Source: CANIZL01 sp043788645
GTDB lineage: Bacteria > Verrucomicrobiota > Verrucomicrobiia > Limisphaerales > UBA9464
Reading direction: 5' to 3'
Length of the DNA: 17,401 nucleotides
Assembly (NCBI GenBank): GCA_043788645.1
Contig: JAYVTS010000070.1
Coordinates: forward strand, 1 to 17,401
A program made the position numbers and the translations under genes. Below the pieces are notes generated by a model. The model had not been told where the DNA came from, made no database searches, and saw only the letters and a list, made by a program, of their open reading frames with translations. Positions 1 to 6,530 of this stretch are shown here, in pieces (position 1 is the first letter of the stretch; each line of letters opens with the position of its first letter).

Positions 1-380
1 CCGCCGCCGGCAAAACCGCGGTGCCTCCTGATCTCTTGCAAGTCCTGGCGGATCCCAAACACATCTATCCGGTTTCACGAACCATTAGCGTCATTTCGGC
101 TAAGGATTCCAATCCGGCGGGAAGCTTGACGGCGGGTGATTTGATCAAGGTTGAACCCGGCCAGGAAGCCAGCTTGAAAGATGCGAAGGAAAATGATTTT
201 GTCACGATGCGGGTGATGACCTCAAAAGGGGAGGACGGCGAGGTGGTGGCCGGCACCCTCATCAGCGTAGCTCTAAAAGACCTCCAAGAGTTTGATAACG
301 AATTTCGCGCCAAACTCGATTTGGGTCTGACGGAAGCCAATAAAAATAAGGACCAATTCAAACAACTCGTCGGCAAATAG
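1..380 (+). CDS. Hypothetical protein, C-terminal part (5' end outside window)
   Basis: The reading frame is open from the first complete codon at position 3 to the TAG at 378-380, so the gene begins upstream of the window. A GTG at 21 is in frame but is unlikely to be the start, because coding-like sequence (AAGKTA) precedes it. About 125 residues are visible. They are mostly beta-rich in the middle (an SLTAGDLIKVEPGQ segment, then FVTMRVMTSKGEDGEVVAGT, which looks like a small barrel or SH3-like fold) and end in a charged helix containing DNEFRAKLDLGL. There are no cysteines, membrane segments or catalytic motifs in the visible part. I do not recognise a family and propose no function. It converges on the minus-strand dehydrogenase gene, with a hairpin-rich 99-bp gap between them. 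Confidence 0.75.
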   Translation, partial: AAGKTAVPPDLLQVLADPKHIYPVSRTISVISAKDSNPAGSLTAGDLIKVEPGQEASLKDAKENDFVTMRVMTSKGEDGEVVAGTLISVALKDLQEFDNEFRAKLDLGLTEANKNKDQFKQLVGK

Positions 381-415
381 AGTAGAATCGTGCGATGAAT
401 TGAATTGCGAATCCG

Positions 416-447
416 GATCGGACCGTCGTTGATCCCACGGTCCGATC
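416..447. terminator. Perfect 11-bp hairpin between convergent genes
   Basis: Positions 416-426 (GATCGGACCGT) pair perfectly with 437-447 around a 10-nt loop. It lies 36 bp after the stop of the plus-strand partial gene and 33 bp beyond the stop of the minus-strand dehydrogenase gene, so it could serve both. No T-run follows on either strand, so it is not a canonical intrinsic terminator. The terminator role is inferred from position and stem strength. Confidence 0.5.
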
Positions 448-455
448 AGCGAGCC

Positions 456-482
456 TAGCCCGGATCGTTGCAATCTGGGCTA
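456..482. terminator. Second hairpin, overlapping the dehydrogenase stop codon
   Basis: Positions 456-465 (TAGCCCGGAT) pair with 473-482 with a single G-T wobble around a 7-nt loop. The outer arms 451-456 (GAGCCT) and 487-492 (AGGCTC) are also complementary. The right arm contains the TAG stop of the minus-strand gene (complement of 480-482). It sits next to the 416-447 hairpin, and together they form a compact convergent termination zone. There is no T-tract. Confidence 0.4.
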
Positions 483-3026
483 CGGCAGGCTCGATTTTGT
501 TCGGAAAAATCGAAACCCTGTGCCGGCGTCTAAGTCGACCATCGTTTCCCGAGATTGTGCCGGATAACTCGCCCCAAATCCTGGTAGCGCTACAGGGTAC
601 CAATCCGTTGTAGTCAAGTTATCGGTTGCTTCCAATAAAAACGACTGATTGGCCGGCTGTTGGATTCGTAACCGGAAACCGGCGGTGCCCTGACTCGTTG
701 CTAGGATCGCCGGTAGAGGTGCGGGTATCGCCACCCATTGAGTAATCCAGCGCGACAGCAGATCCGCCCCCGCAGTATCGGTAATCGTCGATGCGAGGGG
801 TGGCATTTGGCCCAGACCCCGTACGGACATCCGCTGATACAGCACCGAATGCATCAGTGACCCCGGGACGATCACCCGATTGTTTGTATCCGCCCGTGAA
901 TCATTCAAGGCGCCGTCGATCAGACCCGTCAGCGCAGTGGGGTTCGATAACCGTGCGTCGAAGAACCCGTTGCCAAGGCCGCCGGGCCGATGACACGGAG
1001 CACAGTTAACGGCGAGATACGAACGAACGCGCCACTCGACGCTGACGGATTCATCGTCGGATGACGCCAGGGGTGGGAGTGCCGGGACGGGATTCGGTGG
1101 ATTGGCGAAATATCCCGCGGCAATCAAGGCTATGAGTTGATTGGTCTTTCCCTCGGCGTAGGCGAATTCACGATCCAGTTGTGCCGAATTAAAACTCAAC
1201 GAAAGGCCCGCGGCCGAATTGTGGCAGGCTAGACATTCGGCACGGCTGGGGTAGTGCCAAGTCTGCGCTTGAGGGATACCATTGATGACCCGTTCAATGA
1301 CCTCGTCCGCGCCGATCTCAGGGACCAAGACCGCGTTCGTAAGGGAATTCCACCGGTAGGTCACACCGTAGACTCCGTTGGAATTGCGCACGAGAAAGCG
1401 GGTTTCCACCCGTCGCCTCGATTCCGGGACTCCATGGGTGAGTTCCAAGTCAAAGTGTTTCATCCAGGTGGTCCCCTTCGGCGCACCCCAGGCCTCGTGC
1501 GGATTGAATTCCAAATGATCATTGGTCGATGGCACACAAAACCACCGCCGCTTTTCCGCTCCGTCAGACCAAAAGGATTGATTCACCGCATAGGGGACAA
1601 AGCCCACCGCCGGCACGAGCGATGCCGTATCCGCCAACGCCCCGGTTTCGGCCAAGGTAGGCGGCAACGGTGGGCCGGAAAAATTTGGGCTATAATCTAG
1701 ACGAAGAAGGCGACCTCCGCCCAGGTCCGCCGCAAGGATATCGCCATTCCGTGGATCGACTCCAAAGCCCGACAATCCGGTTTTCCCCAGCAAACGCTCC
1801 ACGATCGGCGTTGCCCCGTTCTGACGGCGCAGTGACCAAACGTTTCCGCTCACATAATCAGCGAAGACATAGGCCCCAAAAAGCTGCGCCAAACGGGCGC
1901 CGCGACTGACCAGTCCGCCAGTCAGTGAATTGCCTTTATTGACCCCAGTGCCATGGGCATAGGTGTGAACCGGTGGGACATAGTTAAATTGAGGATCGGT
2001 TAAGAACCCCGTCGGTATCCCGCTCTTAGGCCCCGCAATATTACCCTCTCGAAACGCCCATCCGTGGTTGGCCCCTTTGCGAGTAACAAAAATGTTTTCC
2101 CATCGGTCTTGCCCCACGTCGCCGATCCAAATCTCACCCGTCGCTTCATCGAAGGAAAAGCGCCAGGGATTGCGCAATCCCACGGCGTAAAATTCGGTTC
2201 GTACCTGGGCTGGGTTGACCGCTTTGCCGTTGAAACCCATAGCCCCGACGAAGGGATTATCCGCGGGGATCGCATATTCGTTAGAGACGAAATTACTGGA
2301 AATGATCTGCGGACGATGCGGATTTGGCGGGAGATTTCCCGGCCGCCGATCCACATCCAATCGCAACAGGCCCGCAAAGAAATCACCATCGATCCGTTGG
2401 CTGTTGTTCCCCGAATCGTTGCCTCCCCCTTCGTCGCCCAATGAAACGTACAGATAGCCATCCGGTCCGAAATGCAAATCACCCCCGTTGTGGTTCACAT
2501 AATCATCGATTTCCTGAAACAACCAGGTCTCCGACGTCGGCAAGGCACGATTGGCATTGTCGGGCAGGACCCAAAAACGCGATAGCCGATCATGTCGTGT
2601 GGGCGAGGCACCTGCGGGTGCCCAGTTCAAAGTGCGAAAGGTGAAAAAGAGGCCGTTCGTAGCGTAACCCGGATGAAACGCGAGTCCGAGGAGTCCCTGT
2701 TCCCCGCCGAAAAGGGTCGTTTGAGTGAGATCGAGAAAAACCGTGCGCGTCGGGATCGCGAGATTGGTAATGACCACAATCCTGCCGGGTTGCTCGACGA
2801 TGAAGAGTCGGTTGGTTTCTCCGGGCGGAGCAGTGATTGCCAGCGGATTGTCGAGCGTCACCCCCGGAAACGCGTCCACGAAACGATACCCGAAACCCCC
2901 AGGCACCTCGGGTAATTGCAGGGTGGAATTTGGCACCCGGGTCAGCGGGTCGGCGATTGCCACGGGGGTCGCTACCAAGTTCGTGACCAGGCCAACGAGC
3001 AGGAAAACAGAAGCAGGATACCGCAT
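480..3026 (-). CDS. Secreted PQQ-type sugar dehydrogenase fused to diheme cytochrome c region
   Basis: 848 residues starting at ATG 3026-3024, with a Sec signal peptide ending near VAIA (residues 22-25). Residues about 45-445 form a glucose/sorbosone dehydrogenase-like six-blade propeller: GLLGLAFHPGY at 111-121, HNGGDLHFGPDGYLYV at 179-194, and YAVGLRNPWRF at 280-290 followed by IGDVGQDRWENI. Residues about 455-770 resemble the HNE_0200/SO2930-type diheme cytochrome family often fused to such propellers. They carry CLACH (598-602), CAPCH (675-679) and a candidate Met ligand in MPP at 741. The last 75 residues look like a Verrucomicrobial C-terminal beta-domain (FLLEATDNL, FRFFR). The likely role is periplasmic or surface oxidation of a sugar or alcohol with electrons passed internally to heme. 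Substrate and cofactor are not determinable. The small membrane protein 62 bp upstream is probably co-transcribed. Confidence 0.88.
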   Translation of the reverse strand: MRYPASVFLLVGLVTNLVATPVAIADPLTRVPNSTLQLPEVPGGFGYRFVDAFPGVTLDNPLAITAPPGETNRLFIVEQPGRIVVITNLAIPTRTVFLDLTQTTLFGGEQGLLGLAFHPGYATNGLFFTFRTLNWAPAGASPTRHDRLSRFWVLPDNANRALPTSETWLFQEIDDYVNHNGGDLHFGPDGYLYVSLGDEGGGNDSGNNSQRIDGDFFAGLLRLDVDRRPGNLPPNPHRPQIISSNFVSNEYAIPADNPFVGAMGFNGKAVNPAQVRTEFYAVGLRNPWRFSFDEATGEIWIGDVGQDRWENIFVTRKGANHGWAFREGNIAGPKSGIPTGFLTDPQFNYVPPVHTYAHGTGVNKGNSLTGGLVSRGARLAQLFGAYVFADYVSGNVWSLRRQNGATPIVERLLGKTGLSGFGVDPRNGDILAADLGGGRLLRLDYSPNFSGPPLPPTLAETGALADTASLVPAVGFVPYAVNQSFWSDGAEKRRWFCVPSTNDHLEFNPHEAWGAPKGTTWMKHFDLELTHGVPESRRRVETRFLVRNSNGVYGVTYRWNSLTNAVLVPEIGADEVIERVINGIPQAQTWHYPSRAECLACHNSAAGLSLSFNSAQLDREFAYAEGKTNQLIALIAAGYFANPPNPVPALPPLASSDDESVSVEWRVRSYLAVNCAPCHRPGGLGNGFFDARLSNPTALTGLIDGALNDSRADTNNRVIVPGSLMHSVLYQRMSVRGLGQMPPLASTITDTAGADLLSRWITQWVAIPAPLPAILATSQGTAGFRLRIQQPANQSFLLEATDNLTTTDWYPVALPGFGASYPAQSRETMVDLDAGTGFRFFRTKSSLP

Positions 3027-3088
3027 CCGCCAAACGTGCGGAAGGGCGCGAGTCTGTAAAGCCGTGACCGACTCCGTGCCTCACGAAT

Positions 3089-3343
3089 TCAAGGTGGGGA
3101 GGTCAGCGAGGATTCCGGCTTGTTCTCATTTTTCGAGCGCACGCCCTCAATCGCCAGGGCGGCGGCAATCAACAAGAGGCAGGCCGGTAGGAAGGTCAGC
3201 GTAATATTTGCCCACGGGGTTTCACGACGCAGACGACGGCGTCGCCACCAGCGCAAGACCAATTGGCGGTCATGGCCACTAATAACAAAACAGACGACGG
3301 CGAGCAAAGTAGTCGCCACCGCCAGCCACTGTAATTCACTCAT
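3089..3343 (-). CDS. Small two-helix membrane protein
   Basis: 84 residues starting at ATG 3343-3341 (MSELQWLAVA). A longer in-frame extension to 3559 runs antisense through the leuB start and is not credible. There are two hydrophobic segments, residues about 5-23 and about 47-66. They are separated by a strongly basic loop at 28-40 that contains WWRRRRLRR, which would sit on the cytoplasmic side by the positive-inside rule. The C-terminus is polar (KNENKPESSL). A purine-rich stretch about 10 nt upstream (AAGGGTGGG) could act as ribosome binding site. It lies 62 bp upstream of the dehydrogenase-cytochrome gene on the same strand, and the 115-bp gap to the divergent leuB start probably holds promoters for both directions. 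The family is unknown. A membrane anchor or electron-transfer accessory for the neighbour is speculation. Confidence 0.62.
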   Translation of the reverse strand: MSELQWLAVATTLLAVVCFVISGHDRQLVLRWWRRRRLRRETPWANITLTFLPACLLLIAAALAIEGVRSKNENKPESSLTSPP

Positions 3344-3458
3344 CGGGGAATACCCACCCTTCGTACCAATTTTTAGGTTCCGCAAGGAGACAAGTTTTCG
3401 GGTTAAGCGGAAAATCCCCTTCCCAGGCTGTTCCTCCCCGCCAGATTGCGCGCCGCTT

Positions 3459-4571
3459 ATGAGCCAGAAATCGTGGAAAATCGCCGCTCTCGCCGGGGAC
3501 GGTATCGGTCCGGAAGTCATGCGCGAGGCACTCAATGTCTTGCGCACCGTCGGACACAAATTTGCCCTTCACTTCGAGATCACCGAAGCACCGGTGGGTT
3601 GGGCGGGCATTGACGCCGCCGGTCAAGCACTTCCGGAGGCGACCCTTGCACTTTGCCGACGGGTCGATGCGATTCTTTTCGGCAGTGTCGGTTTGCCGGA
3701 GCGTGATCCCACCATTCCCAAAGAGGAACGTCCCGAACGCGCCGCCCTCCTTCGAATCCGTAAAGAGTTCGGGTTATTTGCCAACCTGCGCCCCGTCCAA
3801 ATGCCCAAGGCGCTCGCTCACGCCTGTCCCCTCACCCTCGAACGACAAGGCACCGGTCTTGATCTCCTCGTCGTCCGAGAACTCACCGGGGGGATGTACT
3901 TCGGACAACCCAAAAAGACGGAAGACCTCGGGAAGGGTCAACACCGCGCCATTGACACCATGGTGTATACCACCAGCGAAATTGAGCGAATCGCGCACGT
4001 CGCCTTCCAAACCGCCCGTCTGCGCCGCAAGAAAGTAACCAGTATTGATAAAGCGAACGTGCTCGAAAATGGGGTGCTCTGGCGCGAGGTCGTCACCCGG
4101 ATCGGCCAAAGCTATCCGGACGTAAAACTCGAACACATGTTCGTCGATAACGCAGCGATGCAACTCATGCTCAAACCCACACAATTCGATGTGCTGCTCT
4201 GCGAAAACATGTTCGGTGATATTTTGTCCGACGAAGCGGCGGCTTTGGCGGGTTCGCTCGGCATGTTGCCCAGTGCCAGCCTCGGCGCCACCACGAGCGG
4301 CCAAACGTTCGGATTTTACGAGCCCGCCGGCGGTACGGCCCCCGATATCGCGGGGAAGGATCTCGCCAATCCGATCGCACAGATTCTATCAGTGGCTTTG
4401 ATGCTCCGATATAGTTTTGGGCAGAACGCCGAAGCCGCAGCGATTGAGCGCGCCGTTTCTAACGTCATCACTCAAGGTCTGCGCACGGGTGATATATTTA
4501 GTGCCTCAGAACACGGGTCGACTCGGGTCGGAACCAAAGCCATGGGCGCCGCCATCGTCGCTGCCTTGTGA
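3459..4571 (+). CDS. leuB: 3-isopropylmalate dehydrogenase
   Basis: 370 residues, full length for the family. The enzyme oxidatively decarboxylates 3-isopropylmalate to 2-oxoisocaproate (via 2-isopropyl-3-oxosuccinate) with NAD+, the third step of leucine synthesis, in the cytoplasm. The start is ATG 3459 because the protein then opens with the expected KIAALAGDGIGPEV. Upstream in-frame sequence has no homology character. Substrate and metal residues line up with known LeuB: R101 and R111 (FANLRP), R140 and Y147 in VVRELTGGMYFG, K198 in the DKANVLENG segment, D230 in MFVDN, and D254 and D258 in GDILSDEAA. The NAD-binding GGTAPDIAGK motif is at 291-300. No leuA, leuC or leuD is visible nearby, so the leucine genes are probably scattered. 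The stop overlaps the downstream apbE frame by 4 bp (GTGA). Confidence 0.96.
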   Translation: MSQKSWKIAALAGDGIGPEVMREALNVLRTVGHKFALHFEITEAPVGWAGIDAAGQALPEATLALCRRVDAILFGSVGLPERDPTIPKEERPERAALLRIRKEFGLFANLRPVQMPKALAHACPLTLERQGTGLDLLVVRELTGGMYFGQPKKTEDLGKGQHRAIDTMVYTTSEIERIAHVAFQTARLRRKKVTSIDKANVLENGVLWREVVTRIGQSYPDVKLEHMFVDNAAMQLMLKPTQFDVLLCENMFGDILSDEAAALAGSLGMLPSASLGATTSGQTFGFYEPAGGTAPDIAGKDLANPIAQILSVALMLRYSFGQNAEAAAIERAVSNVITQGLRTGDIFSASEHGSTRVGTKAMGAAIVAAL

Positions 4572-5842
4572 ATCAACCCCCGGTTTTTCCTGCGCGAGCC
4601 CCGCTAGTTCATCTGCTTTCGGCGGCGACTTGCGGCGATCCGCTCCGGCGGCGTTGGCCTCGCGTTGCGAGCTGGACCGGATGGATTCCTACTGCTCGGC
4701 TCGGAATCGCTCCGGGCGCGTTGCGAGACGGGCTCTCGCTACGTCTCACCCCGCAAGGGTATGAACGATCCGGGCTGGGGCTTATCCTGCTCTGCTGCGC
4801 CCTAATCGCCGGTTGTTGCACTCGCTCAAATCAAACTCTTAGCGGCCCCTCTCCCGTCCGCTGTGAATTTGAAGCAGTGGAAATGGCCATTCCCTTCCGC
4901 ATCGTTGCCTACGCGCCAAATTGGTTCGCCGCCTCCAATGCAGCGCACGCGGCCTTTGCTCGAATTTCCGAACTCAATCGGAGCCTGAGCGACTATGATG
5001 CCGAGTCGGAATTGAGCCATCTATCGCTCACTGCCGGCTCCGGTATCGCCATCCCGCTCTCCGCGGATCTCGCGACCGTGCTGCTTCGAGCGAGGGATTT
5101 TTCCGCCGCCAGCGGAGGTGCGTTTGATGTCACCGTCGGCCCCCTCACTCAACTGTGGCGACGCGCCCGACGGCAACACGAACTTCCCGATCCCGAACGA
5201 CTAACCCAGGCTCGCGAAGCCGTTGGTTGGACGAATCTCATTCTCACTCGAACCTTAGCCGATGCTGATTTAAGGAATAAACATCCCCAATCCACCGCCG
5301 CCGTGAGGTATACTGCTCAACTCAATAAGCCAAAGATGCGCCTCGACCTCGGAGCCATTGCGAAGGGCTATGCATTGGACGAAGCCGCCCGGGTACTTCG
5401 ACACCACGGGTTGACCCGCACACTCGTTACCGGTGCCGGAGACATGGTCGCGGGCGATCCACCCCCAGGTGAATCCGGCTGGAAAATTGAGCTCGCCCCG
5501 CTGGACCTCGCCGGCGCCCCTCCCGGGTTGAGTGTCCGCTTGAAAAACGGATCGCTCTGCACGAGCGGCGATTTGTTTCAACACGTTGAAATTGGAGGGG
5601 TCCGGTATTCCCACATCGTGGATCCCCACACGGGACTGGGGATGACGGATCATAGTCTCGTCATTGCGATCGGCCCGGACGGAATAACGACCGACGCCTT
5701 AAGCACCACCCTCAGCGTCGTCGGTTCGAAGCACGGTTTACCGATTGCTCGACAGTTCCATTCGGAAGCGCGAGTGATTCGAGCGCCTGGGGGGCGAATC
5801 GAAATTTCTGCAACTCGAGGATTTCCAAGAGATTCCCGCTGA
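4568..5842 (+). CDS. apbE: FAD:protein FMN transferase, lipoprotein type (ApbE family)
   Basis: 424 codons from the GTG at 4568, which overlaps the leuB stop as GTGA. ApbE covalently attaches FMN from FAD to Ser/Thr of extracytoplasmic flavoproteins (such as RnfG or NqrC) using Mg2+. Family motifs are present: DLGAIAKGYALD at 260-271, TSGD at 332-335, YSHIVDPHTG at 347-356 and TDALST at 375-380. A lipobox LIAGC at 79-83 follows a hydrophobic stretch (LGLILLCCA), predicting an envelope lipoprotein. The odd part is the roughly 65 residues before that signal: Arg/Pro/Trp-rich, unlike any signal peptide n-region, and containing a DNA hairpin (4719-4743). The real start may therefore be internal, for example TTG 4721, which would give a normal 31-residue signal peptide. 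The catalytic part is confident and the start is not. No RnfG/NqrC-like target is in the window. Confidence 0.9.
   Translation: MNQPPVFPARAPLVHLLSAATCGDPLRRRWPRVASWTGWIPTARLGIAPGALRDGLSLRLTPQGYERSGLGLILLCCALIAGCCTRSNQTLSGPSPVRCEFEAVEMAIPFRIVAYAPNWFAASNAAHAAFARISELNRSLSDYDAESELSHLSLTAGSGIAIPLSADLATVLLRARDFSAASGGAFDVTVGPLTQLWRRARRQHELPDPERLTQAREAVGWTNLILTRTLADADLRNKHPQSTAAVRYTAQLNKPKMRLDLGAIAKGYALDEAARVLRHHGLTRTLVTGAGDMVAGDPPPGESGWKIELAPLDLAGAPPGLSVRLKNGSLCTSGDLFQHVEIGGVRYSHIVDPHTGLGMTDHSLVIAIGPDGITTDALSTTLSVVGSKHGLPIARQFHSEARVIRAPGGRIEISATRGFPRDSR
4719..4743. repeat. Inverted repeat in the apbE leader
   Basis: Positions 4719-4728 (CGTTGCGAGA) pair with 4734-4743 (TCTCGCTACG) apart from one T-T mismatch, around a 5-nt loop. 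It lies within the atypical stretch between the leuB stop and the ApbE lipoprotein signal, and it covers the alternative TTG start at 4721. It could be a REP-like palindrome or a translational control hairpin. The sequence alone does not decide. Confidence 0.4.
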
Positions 5843-6083
5843 CGACCATGGCGCTTTGCACCATCGGTCTAATCGGGCCTCCCTCAGAACCCGTACGGCA
5901 AGAAAAACGCGCCAGGCGCCCTTGATTCGGACGCATTGGGGTCGTGGGAATTGGGGCATGAGGGAGATGAACTTTGGGTTGACATACTCAAGTTTTGAAC
6001 GAGGTGGGGCTTCGCGAGCAGGCTCTCCAAAATTCGCACTTTGCGGAATGGCATGGATTACGCTCGATCCTTTCAGTTAAGTT

Positions 6084-6488
6084 ATGAAACACCGTCAGGT
6101 ACTCGTCTTTTCCTTGCTCCTTCCGGTCGTGCTGCCCGGCTGCACCACCGAATCCGCCTCCAATCGGGCTCAACTTTCGGGGACGTTGAACTATCGGGAA
6201 CGCATTGCGTTACCCGCTAAGTCTACCGCCACGATTGCGCTGCGCGACGCTCGCGTCCAGAGCCCCTATGAAGCAATCAGCGTCACGGTCGTCCAGGATC
6301 CAGGCTCCGTGCCCATTGCGTTTACCCTCAACTATGATCCCAGAAAAATCCGCCCAGACGAGGTCTACCATCTAGACGCCACCCTCGCCTACGAAGGTAA
6401 AGTCCATTTCGAACAGCGAAATTTCAAAGTCCTCACCCACGGCGCGCCCGGCGGAGGCGTTGCACTATGGCTTGAAATGGTGAAATAA
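6084..6488 (+). CDS. YbaY-like lipoprotein
   Basis: 134 residues starting at ATG 6084 (MKHRQVLVFSLLLP). A short lipoprotein signal ends in VLPGC, giving a lipidated Cys at residue 20; Pro at -2 of the lipobox is unusual. The mature part opens with LSGTLNYRERIALP and later has PIAFTLNYDPRKI and YHLDATLAYEGKVHF. This is the pattern of the YbaY/YscW lipoprotein family (a beta-sandwich of unclear role, sometimes found with META or copper-resistance modules). The 241-bp region before it (5843-6083) holds no convincing gene, so a promoter is expected there. It is 42 bp upstream of the large cytochrome gene on the same strand and may be the first gene of that operon. The function is unproven even in characterised relatives. 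Confidence 0.8.
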   Translation: MKHRQVLVFSLLLPVVLPGCTTESASNRAQLSGTLNYRERIALPAKSTATIALRDARVQSPYEAISVTVVQDPGSVPIAFTLNYDPRKIRPDEVYHLDATLAYEGKVHFEQRNFKVLTHGAPGGGVALWLEMVK

Positions 6489-6530
6489 AGAAAATATCGA
6501 GCTAGGCTCGAACGCCTCTTGCCATTATTC

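Noticed and set aside
1254..1700. 148-codon plus-strand frame inside the dehydrogenase-cytochrome gene
   Set aside because: It is antisense to a confidently recognised coding region, and its composition is that of a shadow frame.
3120..3458. Upstream extension of the leuB frame (113 codons before the ATG)
   Set aside because: The product has no LeuB character and is antisense to the small membrane protein. The family N-terminus starts at 3459.
5979..6007. TTGACA box at 5979-5984 upstream of the YbaY-like lipoprotein
   Set aside because: It is a perfect -35 hexamer, but no TATAAT-like -10 is found at 16-18 bp spacing (the region is GAGGTGGGG), so I do not call a promoter.
6049..6064. Sigma-54-like TGGCATG-N4-ACGC just upstream of the lipoprotein start
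   Set aside because: Only the GG and GC dinucleotides match, the -12 element is poor, and no activator site is visible.
5856..6080. 74-codon open frame between apbE and the lipoprotein gene
   Set aside because: Arg-rich low-quality translation, no ribosome binding site and no family signal. It is probably non-coding leader.
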